NCBI GenBank assembly: GCA_963556195.1
Contig: OY744519.1
Location: 112,034,645-112,098,644 of the forward strand
Source: Sepiola atlantica
Taxonomy: Eukaryota > Mollusca > Cephalopoda > Sepiida > Sepiolidae
Reading direction: 5' to 3'
Length of the DNA: 64,000 nucleotides
The position numbers were made by a program, and so were the translations under genes. Under the pieces are notes generated by a model. It did not search any database. It saw nothing but the letters and a program-made list of their open reading frames with translations, and was not told where the DNA came from. The first letter of the stretch is position 1. Each line of letters begins with the position of its first letter. Below, in pieces: positions 54,428 to 64,000 of this stretch.

Positions 54428-54974
54428 TCACCTCAAACAAGGCATATTGCCACTGAGACATAAGGGGATACTATGATTAGGGGCCAGATTTATAGGGAGC
54501 ATCCGAAGTGGGGAGTTGTGCAGCGAGATTTTTCTTCACATTACATTTAAATTTCTGCATGTTGGTACAGTCGAGAAAACAGAAAGCAGGGAAGGAATTC
54601 CAAAGACAAGGGGTCCGAGTAAAGTAGCTATTTGAGTAGAAAGTTTTCCGGCAACTGGGGACCTCTACAATGAAGGGGTGGGATTTTGCTGCTAGTCGGG
54701 TTGGTCGGAGAGATTTACAGTGGTGTCAGGGGGTAAAGTGCAATAAGTTTATCAGAGAACATTTTGTTAAAGTACTTGTAAAACAAGAACAGGGATGCAA
54801 CATTGCTGCGATGTGACAGGGGCTGGATTTTGGTAGACAACGTGGGACCTATTAGGTTAGAGACTCTTTTCTGTCCGAAAGGAGAAACTAATGTTTGGTG
54901 CACCAACCAAGATGTGGAAACAATACTCCATACATGGACGAATGGTGGATTTATAGAAATACAGAATCCTGGCA

Positions 54975-55019
<45 letters not shown>

Positions 55020-55125
55020 ACCTTCTTTTGCAGCAGAATTGGCAGTATCGTCTATGTATTTATTCCAATTCATGTTATCTGTGAAAGTTAAGACTAGGAG
55101 TTTGAATGTTGGACTCTTGGGAAGA
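54428..55125 (-). pseudogene. LINE (jockey/CR1-like) 3' end with internal (GA)n
   Basis: Same family as 23450-24035. Minus strand: 'GQKRVSNLIGPTLSTKIQPL' with 'SHRSNVASLFLFYKYFNKMF' (54865-54760). The 3' UTR sequence GGGGAGTTGTGCAGCGAGAT (54511-54530) matches 23519-23538. A (GA)n run (54977-55016) replaces the 'LYRARKL' coding stretch present in the sister copies. Broken frame. Confidence 0.8.
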
Positions 55126-55460
55126 GTGTGTTTTCTATTCTGTCAAAAATGATCACATACAATATTGTTCTTACCAATTGTAGTTTGCATCACAATAAAA
55201 AATATGGAACAGACACTGCGCATTAATTTACCAATAGTATATTTATTAAAAACAATATTTTTAATTACATTCGCATCAGTAACCTATCGACTGTTTTCCC
55301 TTTTCCTTTTAAAATTTATTTTCTTATCAAGACCTTTGTTCATTTCCTATTCCAATAGGTTAAAACCAATAAAATTTCGCCCGTCTGTCCCTAACTGTTA
55401 GCAGAATATGATGAGCTAAGATTTGACATGTTTAGTCTCAACATGACTGTTCATTTTTCT
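55126..55460. other. Unassigned sequence
   Basis: Plus frame 55165-55401 is hydrophobic but AT-driven; no domain. Confidence 0.3.
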
Positions 55461-55467
55461 ATATATA

Positions 55468-55526
<59 letters not shown>

Positions 55527-55539
55527 CTATGTATATAGG

Positions 55540-55575
<36 letters not shown>

Positions 55576-55580
55576 CGCAC
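55461..55580. repeat. (CT)n/(TA)n compound microsatellite
   Basis: CT run then long TATA/TGTA tracts, ending just before the dispersed repeat at 55612. Confidence 0.95.
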
Positions 55581-55611
55581 ACATGCATACATATTGTTAC
55601 ATACACATATA

Positions 55612-55825
55612 CATCTACTGTGATTCTTTAATATTTTAGAATAAAATATCTTAATTAAAAATAAGAAACACTACTGAATTATGATTTCTCTAAATATGAA
55701 GGAGAATATTTACAATTTGGAGAATGACCGGTCAACAGTAGAAAAGCCGTTTCACTATAACCCTAATCGGCAAACCTGAAACCATCTTACTACAAAATTC
55801 ATTAGTGTTATTTCTCATTTATTAC
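55612..55825 (+). repeat. AT-anchored dispersed repeat, copy 2
   Basis: Shorter copy of 48041-48300 (shared GACCGGTCAACAGTAGAAAA block at 55726). Also preceded by an AT microsatellite. Confidence 0.75.
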
Positions 55826-56704
55826 TTTCACCAACCAACCCTACTATCCCTACAGTCACATCATCGCACACTCATCTTGCTACACTACACAGCCATGGCA
55901 GATGGCCAAAAAAATGTCCTTGTATTTAGTAATAAAGGAAATCTTCCATGAGAAATACGAATGTTAAATACCAACTCTGTGTGTTGGGTGAAATATACGG
56001 CATACTCATGTTGACATACTGGTTTCCGTTAAATCACCGAAGTATCAGATGGCTGACCATTTGGGAAGACCAGGTGCTGTATGTGCGACACTTCACTGCA
56101 AACAAAAAATAACTGCAAAAACTAACATCGTCATCTCTTTTGATCAGGATATGCGATTGAGGAACACTTGTGAATTCAATATTACTTGAAAAATACCTCC
56201 TTCAGAAGAAGCTAGCTCAACCAACACAGAGTGAATGCCACACCAGATACAAGAGAAGGTGGGTGAAATAATCAGGCAAACTCAGCATTATGAAAATAAA
56301 CTCATATTCTTTTTTATTGCATCCTTTAAGTTTATCTTTGTTGGTCTGTATCCGAACTAAGGCAAAACAGTGGGGAAATTGTTTTCGATATTTAATCTGC
56401 CTAGTGCAGAATAAAAAAGAGGATGATTCAAATTATATTCACTTTTTCTCTTTACACTTGCACCAGAATGTTATCACTTGACCTTTCTTTTATATCCTAA
56501 CCTTAACCCCTAATCACTTGACCTTTTAAATCCGTCCGGTATACACTCATGTAGTGTGCCACATATATTGTCTTAAAGGTCAATCTCATTTTTGTTTTAT
56601 TTTTAATTTATACTTGCATCAGTCTGGCACAGGACTGATGGTTCTGAGCGCTTTTCTCTGTGCATGCATTATGTAACAGAATAATAAAGCTTTATGGAAA
56701 AAAC
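55826..56704. other. Unassigned sequence
   Basis: No gene or repeat recognised; frame 56290-56481 lacks domains. Confidence 0.35.
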
Positions 56705-57125
56705 CTAGTCAGTACATGAAGAGAAATGATATGAGAATGATATGATGGATGTGTAATGTGAGTCTTAAAGACAGGCTTAGATCTGATGACTTTAGAGGAA
56801 GATTAAATCTTGACATATAGGGAGATGTGTGCAGAACAGGTGACTTTATTTACATGGCCACATCAAGTGAATAGAGGAGAGTTCGTGGGTTAGAAGATGC
56901 AGACCAATTGAAGTAACATGGTCAGTTAGCAGGTGTAGGCCAAGGAACACGTGTGAGGAAGTGATAAGGATGGATTTGAGAGAAAGATGGATAAATAAGT
57001 ACCTGTCTGTAGATAGGTTAATTTGGAAATCAATTTTTAAAAACCATCCGATGCATGCCAGCATGTAAAACGGACATTAAACAGATGATGATGATGATGA
57101 TTATAAAGAAGAAGAAGAAGAAAAA
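56705..57125 (+). pseudogene. LINE 3' end with (GAT)n(GAA)n tail
   Basis: Plus-strand copy of the 13915 LINE 3' region: GAGAAATGATATGAGAATGA (56721), TGATGGATGTGTAATGTGAG (56743), TCTTAAAGACAGGCTTAGAT (56763), GATAAGGATGGATTTGAGAG (56963) and the terminus CATGTAAAACGGACATTAAA (57062). Tail is (GAT)n then (GAA)n. Coding remnant is broken. Confidence 0.75.
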
Positions 57126-57689
57126 GAAGAAGAAGATGATCTCGGTCCGCCCCTGTAGAATATGAAAGTCATATCATAACTTTGATTGAGCTTATATTTT
57201 GACCTGAATTGTAACACAACTCAAACCTGGACTCAAAAGCAGAGTTTGTTGGCTACAGTCAGTATTGATTAACAAAAAAAAAATGATTGAACACATAGAT
57301 TCAGTCTGACATGAAATGGCTTCTTCTTTTTATGAAGTTTACTGTATGAAGTTATTGATTTCTTTTCTTAATCTTAGATTCTCATTAAAATGTTTCGTTT
57401 GAAAGATAACTCTAATAAAACCCACTGCTATTTGATTAAAGAAAATCACGGTTGTGTCCCTTTAAGAGTAAAAGGTTAGACTTCTTTCTTGCTTGGTACA
57501 TCAGTCATAAATGTAACTTTATTCTTATTTCCAAACTAGTTGAAGAACTCGTCGATGTTGGGTAAAAGTTTATAACTATCATTTTTAAACATTCCATTAT
57601 TAAACTACAAAAAAAAATTATAAGCAATAAATATATGATTATTATTTCTTTAAGGAAATAAATATTATTTATACATTTCTACCCTCTTC
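57126..57689. other. Unassigned sequence
   Basis: AT-rich, no feature recognised. Confidence 0.3.
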
Positions 57690-57850
57690 AGTGGAATGCA
57701 GAGGTCTTGGTGATGTTAGGGGACAACTCCTTGATGTATGGTGCAAAGACTCAAGTATACGTTCTGGTACTGAGAAATATTATATTAAAAAGAAGATAGT
57801 TTGTATATGATTGGATGTTCCCCCCACCTGCACACCGCTGACTCGGCCTT
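57690..57850. repeat. Dispersed repeat, copy 2 (pair with 11430)
   Basis: Shares CAACTCCTTGATGTATGGTG-type start and TGGTACTGAGAAATATTA with 11430-11620. Confidence 0.5.
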
Positions 57851-58034
57851 TATCTCTACCTTCCCATTTCTCTAAACTTAACTATCTGCTATTCCTTTTG
57901 TTCGGTTCAGACTCAGATAATGTGTGCAACAAAAAAAAAAATTTTTAGTAAGAACATACAGTATTTAAAATGTATTTCATCTGTAGATTTATTTTATATT
58001 AATATATACATATATACAATATTTATAAATAAAT

Positions 58035-58195
58035 ATAAATTATTTATTACCTACAGACATCGATGTTTCATGCTAACGCAATCTTCAGTGCAGGAAGTTA
58101 ATTTCCAACGGTCGGCGGGCGCGAACTCCGATCACAAATCGCCACTGATTCGCAGTCAAGACCGTTTTCCGGTTGGCCACCGATAATTAGATTAG
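58035..58195 (-). mobile_element. tRNA-headed SINE, fourth family
   Basis: Minus strand: TGGCCAACCGGAAAACGGTC (A-box region, from about 58180) and GGAGTTCGCGCCCGCCG (B-box region, about 58125-58109), then a short body ending GAAACATCGATGTCTGTAGG near 58055. GC content is well above its surroundings, as expected for a young SINE. Confidence 0.55.
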
Positions 58196-58243
58196 AATTA
58201 AGGAGGAATTTAACTTTGTAAATACTAAGTCAGCAGGTATTTT

Positions 58244-58245
<2 letters not shown>

Positions 58246-58284
<39 letters not shown>
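58246..58284. repeat. (AT)n microsatellite
   Basis: Pure AT run. Confidence 0.95.
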
Positions 58285-58289
<5 letters not shown>

Positions 58290-59699
58290 TATATTAATTA
58301 AACATGTTCAGATGTATTTACAAAATGAACTTAAAACCAATATTTTTCAAAAGTGCTCAATACTAGGTAGAGCTTTATAAATATGTATTATATGAGCATT
58401 TGTGGGGCTTACACAACTGCAGTCGCGTTTCGGTGATACTATCTCTTCGGAGCCTAAGATGATTATCAAAATAAATTCCAACAATAGGTAGATAAGAAAA
58501 ACAAACCAAACATCGTAACAAAAACAAAAAAACAACAACAACAATAAGGTTTGGCTGATAAATTAAAAATCAGAAAATGTGAAACCCGACAAGTTATAAA
58601 ATCAGATAAAGACTTTTTCACATCTGACAGTAAATTGATATTTATAAAGAAACAATCTAAATCGAAAAAAGATCTCAATCGAAAAATGAAACAATCTCAA
58701 TCGAAAGTAAATAATTTCGTTGGAGCTTTATTAAAGAAATTCACAATTCCACAAACTGAATGCGAGGAAAATTAGGATTCATTGAAAAGTAACCGGGTGG
58801 CACCTACCAAATATCCTGTTTTTGCACTACTGAAAAATATTGTATGGAAAAAATGTCGAAAAATTGCCGGAGAAGAGTGGCACAGTCCCCTTTAGTCTCA
58901 CCCTAGATCCGCCCATGTTCTATGTCCATAGAAATTCTTTCATGCACCTAAGATTCATAGACTAGCTGGAGGCATGAACATTAACACTAGTTTATGTCTT
59001 TTTTGCAGACAGAATAATCGATTAGATGGAGATGAAAAAGAAATCGATTGGTATCGAAGAAGCAACTGTAATTGGAAAATATGAAGAAAATCAAATTAGA
59101 TTGAGAATAAATCTTACTATATCTTGAATTGAAGAATAACTTTGCAGGGTCATCGGATTAAAAGAAAGATGAAGGAAAACACTCGTGCCCCCTCCATCTG
59201 CAGAAGTAATTGTACAACTGTGGTATGAAAATAAAATGAAAACTATGATATTAAAATATTCCCTCACCATAAAATGTTAAGTGCCACTAAGTTTCCTGGA
59301 GTTTATTGGTGGATTTCACAATTTTATTGTACTTTGAATAGATTAATATCTGCTACCTTAAGGATAGAAATTCCATAATCTCTTAAGATGTTTGGCTCTA
59401 CTTTATTCTTCTATCCAGAAATGAAAGTATTCAGAGATAAAAATATTTTTTGTAAGAGAAATGGTAAAATTATTTTCCCAGCAATCATAAACCATCACAC
59501 TAGAGATATATACTCTTTTTAAAACAGACAAACTTCAGTTTGTGATAATAGTGTTGAGTCATACATTGCTAGAGCTTTTACTTCAAAAGATTTTCAATGT
59601 TTTCTAAGAAACGAATGTAAACATAATGTTGTTGGAGAACACTAGAATGCAAAGACCTTAAAAGGAGAAAAAAGCCACTGAAAGAATTCGGCACTGGAC
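58285..59699. other. Unassigned sequence
   Basis: Contains a Lys/Ser-rich plus frame (58551-58775, 74 codons) that I cannot assign, and AT-rich DNA otherwise. Confidence 0.35.
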
Positions 59700-60080
59700 T
59701 ATAACAGTTACAAACTGCATGGAGAGAAACGCTTGTTAGCATGTCACTTCTGTAACTGGAACAGCTCTCTGCCCTTCCAAAAACATCAATCTGCCAACAC
59801 CAACAAATGTAAACATGGCTAAAAAATCAGACACTTTGACTGCTGATTTCATTGACAATTTTATAGACCAAAAAGATTTGGGAGAACCTGGAAGAAACAA
59901 GCTCATCAATGAGTCTGTATGCGAAAAGTCTTTCAAAAAACAGGTATCAAGATTTTCTTCTGCTGATGCCTGAATGAAGTTGTCAGAAAACCAGTATTTC
60001 AATGCAGATGCCACAGCTGCTTTCTGCTGCTGCTGCTGATGATGATGATGAGATGATGATGATGATGATGACGATTAGAT
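59700..60080 (+). other. Coding-like segment ending in trinucleotide run
   Basis: A plus frame from about 59817 reads 'MAKKSDTLTADFIDNFIDQK', 'DLGEPGRNKLINESVCEKSF' and 'KKQVSRFSSADA' before a stop at about 59971, and resumes as 'MKLSENQYFNADATAAF'. The amino-acid mix looks protein-like, unlike nearby AT-driven frames. It runs into CTG/ATG repeats (60017-60075). I do not recognise the protein; a repeat-derived ORF or retro-copied exon are both possible. Confidence 0.25.
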
Positions 60081-60374
60081 AAACATGAGTATAATGAATA
60101 TTGTGTATTTATTTTTTAGAACACGGTTTATTACTCTACATTTTCTCATAATTGTTTGATCCTTTCTGAAATCAAAATTTAAAATTATAATAAAACTAGA
60201 AAAATACTCGTCTAAATAAATTAATTCCCAAACAGTTTTGCACCACATTTATGTTCTCTGACGAAGATTAAAATCACAATATAATGATATTAAACCTTAT
60301 TTATAGAATCCTTATTCTTATTTTGATCAAAATCAGTTACACAATTTGATTCTATAAGGAGTCTTACACAGAAA
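60081..60374. other. Unassigned sequence
   Basis: AT-rich, no feature recognised. Confidence 0.3.
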
Positions 60375-60739
60375 TTGAAATTCAGGGAATCTTGCTCAAT
60401 GGGTGTCTAATGACTTGGGATCAAATTTAATGCAAATCTGAAGTAGATGAATTTTTCAAATCGGAGGTTGTGCCCCCTAAACACCATAAAAATACTAAAA
60501 AAACATAAAATATACGAAATATCTATTAATTGATGTCTAATACTTATTGTTAAAATTTCACAAAAATCGGAGTTATCTAGATTTCCATGAAGGGCTTTCA
60601 CACCCCTTTTTTATCCTCTGTGCATGAAACTAAATTAAACAAAATATAGCTCACATTACGACCCCTTATCCTATATTTCAGAATTCATAATGATCGGTTA
60701 ATTAGTAAAGGACTGTACCCTGTACATAAAAATATATAA

Positions 60740-60790
<51 letters not shown>
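60375..60790. repeat. Dispersed repeat, copy 2 (pair with 16330)
   Basis: Matches 16330-16770 across about 380 bp and ends in an AT microsatellite (60747-60788). Confidence 0.7.
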
Positions 60791-60793
<3 letters not shown>

Positions 60794-61884
60794 CACCGGT
60801 ACTGTGTCAAGTTTATGATGAACAACTGATCGAATAGAATGATAAATGTGTAGATAGAGGGTTTCTGGGATTTGGGTTGGGGGGGGGGGGATTTAATTTA
60901 ACTTTATTTTCATTTCTGTCAATTCAACCCATGAATGAGTCTAATGAATAGGCATTCCGTTGGCATCTAAATAAGTTAAGTCAGAGAGTTTTAAATTTGC
61001 AACACAGATTTGCTAAAAGGCAAATAAAAAAAAGAAGAACAATATTTTTTATAAAAAAAAAGGAGAAAGGAGTAAAAATTCTGATGCTTTCTGACAAATT
61101 TTATATTCCGAATATAAATTCATAGAAAATAAGGAAACGCCACATTAAAAAGAAACTCAGGGTTGAAGAAAAACTAATTAACTTTTGCATGAATAATTTA
61201 AGAACTTTTACACAAGAAAGAAGGAAACTCAGCAAATAAATGATGTGCGAATCGTTAGTCGTTCATAAAGTCGATCTAAGATTCCATAGAAAGAAAAAAA
61301 GGTGACGATAAGATATTTCATTGGCACAAACTGATAGACGTAAAGTAATCTGCATTCAGTTTGGGTGAATGTAAATTTCTTTTCAATTTCTCTTCATTAA
61401 ATCAACTCAAGGATTGGCACAAAAGCACATTTTAGATGAGAAAATTCCAAGCATAGAAATTGAAATGATTCCGACAATTGATCTCCTTTCAACTAGATTT
61501 AACAAATTAGTGAAAGTCTAATGGGCTTTGATGCCTACATACAGTGTGATAACTCATACGACAACATATGTTCTATGTTCAGTGATTAGTGTTTTTTAAT
61601 CAAATTATCAAGGTAAACCTAAGTATACCATTTTACATACAAATATACAAAGACCGTAAATACCTTATAAAAGAGTAAAAAAAGATAAAATATTTTAATT
61701 AATTAGTTATTGGGAATGTCAAACCTATTTAGTTTATGTTATGCAAGTACCACTTTTATACATAATAATAAATAATTAAATGGGCGCTAAACACTTTACT
61801 TTACTTCAGTTGCATGATAGTTCTAATCGTTATAAGTGTATTCTTGTCTCACACGTCTGTATACATTTGAATGCAAACTCAAAC
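60791..61884. other. Unassigned sequence
   Basis: AT-rich; a G10 run near 60880. No gene or repeat recognised. Confidence 0.35.
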
Positions 61885-62305
61885 GAGCCAGTAGCATGCA
61901 TTGGTCTAGAGCGGATAGTGACTGTCCTTTCAGTTTCAAGTCGTATGTAGGTATTTTCTGCAGGTACATTGTGAAAATTTCAGAGCTGATGTTCAGACAA
62001 GTGGTTGGGAAAGAAGTAATAGCCTCTAAGATTCTCAGTTTTTCGGTAGTACATAGCTACATTTCTTCGAATTTCTTCTGGTACTCTAGTATTTTCCATC
62101 CATAAACTCGACATTCCAAGAAATATAGCCTGTGTACTACCGAAAAACTGAGAATAAGGCATGCTATTGCTTCTTCACCAGCCACTTTACTAAACATCAG
62201 GTCTGAAATTTTCGGGATTTTCCCACCGCAGAAAATACCTGTTGTGACTTGGACCCAAAAGGACAGCAACTAGTTGTTGTAGGCTCTAGATCAACACATG
62301 TTGCA
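61885..62305. repeat. Long inverted repeat with coding-like arms
   Basis: Imperfect inverted repeat, arms about 61885-62072 and 62113-62305 around a 40-bp spacer. The core 62034-62052 pairs perfectly with its complement near 62131-62152. Left arm on the plus strand reads 'ISELMFRQVVGKEVIASKI' and 'LSFSVVH'; right arm on the minus strand reads 'ISDLMFSKVAGEEAIACLI' and 'LSFSVVH'. Two copies of one sequence therefore face each other tail to tail. Protein family not recognised. Confidence 0.85.
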
Positions 62306-62409
62306 GGACCTCCAGAACACAGTTGAAATATCAGTGGGACCTGATGACACAATATATGGGTGTATGCCTGTGAAAACATGTGTGCACGCATGCGTGTGTG
62401 TGTACATTT

Positions 62410-62443
<34 letters not shown>

Positions 62444-63918
62444 CCATAACAGCACAAAACGTAGCTGACGCTTCTCACTTCTAACCACCACCAGACATGT
62501 GTTCCAAAAACGCGCACACCAACAAACTCAAGATTTAGAGCTTCCTAGATGTCTACTGTACTTATATATGTTAATGTTCAATATTTAATATTTCACTTCA
62601 TCAATTTTGTAATTTTCCCAATTTTGATTTAATTTGAATCTTAATTTTTTAATTTAACCTTTAATTTATACAAATTTTATCGAATTTTTTTATCCAACTT
62701 TATTCTTATTCTATTTATTTATTTTATTTATATTCCACCATTAGGTTTCATCATTTTAATAAACTTCCCATAAATGACACGTTCATTTTAACCCTTGTTA
62801 TCTCCCCTTTAAAATCTGCAAAAAAACGACACATCTATAAACTGCTATCGTACTTAAAAAGTATTTTTTTATATGTAATGTTTGTAATACATCTTTTAAT
62901 CTTTTAATTTTTAATTTTATCTTTAAATTTTTAACTCAACCGTCAATTTAATTTTAGCTAATTTTTATCTGATTTTTATTTTTATTTCAACATTAGTTAT
63001 TATCATCAACATATGGCATAGCATGTCTCCCCCCCCGACACACACACACACAATTCCAGACGATGAGGACATTCACTACATTCTCAACCGACTGCTGCAT
63101 TTGTTAAATATTGGACGAGTAGACCCACTAGTATATAAATGGGTTTGTTGCAAATAACAGGAAATAAAAGTTCAGTCAGACTCGAGGTTAGAATTACTGC
63201 GACTATGGGAACTGATAGAAACGGATGTGACGTCACATGGCTAAAAAAGAAAGTGAGTGAGTGAGAGAAGTCATCAGTTCCTTGGAAGCACTAGAAGTGT
63301 GGACGTGTAGTTTGAAAAATGTCCTGATAAAATATGGTTAAACAGTGATTATCCATCTCTCTTTGCCCCCCCCCCCCATTCCACTGGGTAGTGGTTTGGA
63401 ACGAAGATTAAACAGAATAAACCTCATGTCTTGCAACAGTTTTGTCTTGACTTAGTCCTATTTCGATGTCTAAAGGAACTTATTTGCAGGTGGCGTTTTC
63501 TCAGTCTGGCAGGATCACAGAACATGCGCATGGATAAGCAAGTAACTAACAAGGACGGATTATAAACTTTCATGTATGACACAAGCTTGAAACGCAGCAT
63601 ATTTTTTATTTAATTTTATTTATTCACTTATCTGATATACTTTTTATATAGTTTTAATTTTTTCTTTTCTGATCTGGTTTCATGAAGATTTCCACAATGC
63701 CATATTGTTGACTGACGAGGGAACGATGTGTGTAATTCCTAGTCCAACCGGCCGGATTTTCAATTCCTCCTTAAACCGCCGATATCAATGTCTAATCCAA
63801 TTTTCGTTGTATAATATTGCAGATATTGCACATAATATATCTTTTTATAAACGTAATTGAACCCTTTGTTTTATTCCTCCTAGACTACATCACTATATAC
63901 ATATACACATGCTTACAC

Positions 63919-63959
<41 letters not shown>

Positions 63960-64000
63960 GGTTTATAACTAAAAGAGAACTTTTAGAGAATTAGACCTAT
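62306..64000. other. Unassigned AT-rich sequence
   Basis: Includes (TA)n at 62417-62443 and 63920-63956, C-rich runs (63027, 63366) and one TGACGTCA (63229). No gene, RNA or known repeat recognised. Confidence 0.4.

Noticed and set aside
58551..58775. Small Lys/Ser-rich gene of 74 codons
   Set aside because: No homology I recognise, low-complexity composition, and AT-rich surroundings produce similar frames by chance.

Overview
This window looks like a repeat-rich, non-coding stretch of an invertebrate animal genome. It is AT-rich with many homopolymer, (AT)n and trinucleotide tracts. The retroelement families (LINEs ending in GAT-type repeats, Penelope-like elements, K02A2.6-like gypsy elements, mariner, tRNA-headed SINEs) suggest a lophotrochozoan, most likely a cephalopod mollusc; that taxon is an inference from style, not from a diagnostic gene. 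I found no convincing single-copy host gene. Nearly every long or conserved reading frame belongs to a transposable element, and most are broken.

Layout. 0-10.5 kb: a decayed LINE, a Penelope-like fragment and an antisense LINE in series, interrupted by a full U2 snRNA-headed SINE (3343-3695). Then come a second U2-headed SINE, a tandem array built from that SINE, a long-TIR element with a tRNA-like core, a 39-copy 23-bp minisatellite (7125-8020), a LINE tail and a mariner-type DNA transposon (8821-10439) that contains another SINE-derived array. 11-16 kb: a mariner fragment, a decayed gene for a FEN1/XPG-like nuclease with a Cys-rich C terminus (11845-13141), LINE tails and a tRNA-SINE. 16-25 kb: AT-rich sequence, a candidate solo LTR with two octamer motifs, another U2-headed SINE, a broken gypsy gag and a LINE tail. 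25.3-30.9 kb: a nearly intact gypsy retrotransposon on the minus strand with near-identical LTRs, a CTGGT target duplication, one nonsense codon and one frameshift. 31-45 kb: more U2-headed SINE copies, a possible rolling-circle-like element, a tRNA-SINE with a perfect 12-bp target duplication, a LINE tail, a second decayed gypsy and a mariner. 44-64 kb: a non-autonomous hAT, a second long-TIR/tRNA-like element, a mariner MITE with a preserved empty site beside it, a rearranged Penelope-like element, more LINE tails, a coding-like inverted duplication (61885-62305) and AT-rich sequence.

The most unusual material is the U2-headed repeat family. At least seven copies carry the 5' part of spliceosomal U2 snRNA. 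One copy shares its 3' tail with a tRNA-headed SINE. Several copies keep a hairpin that would mask U2's branch-point-recognition sequence. A deletion derivative has been amplified into short tandem arrays at four places in the window. The elements act only as a mobile-element community: autonomous LINE, PLE, gypsy, mariner and hAT lineages (mostly dead here) and non-autonomous SINEs/MITEs that depend on them.
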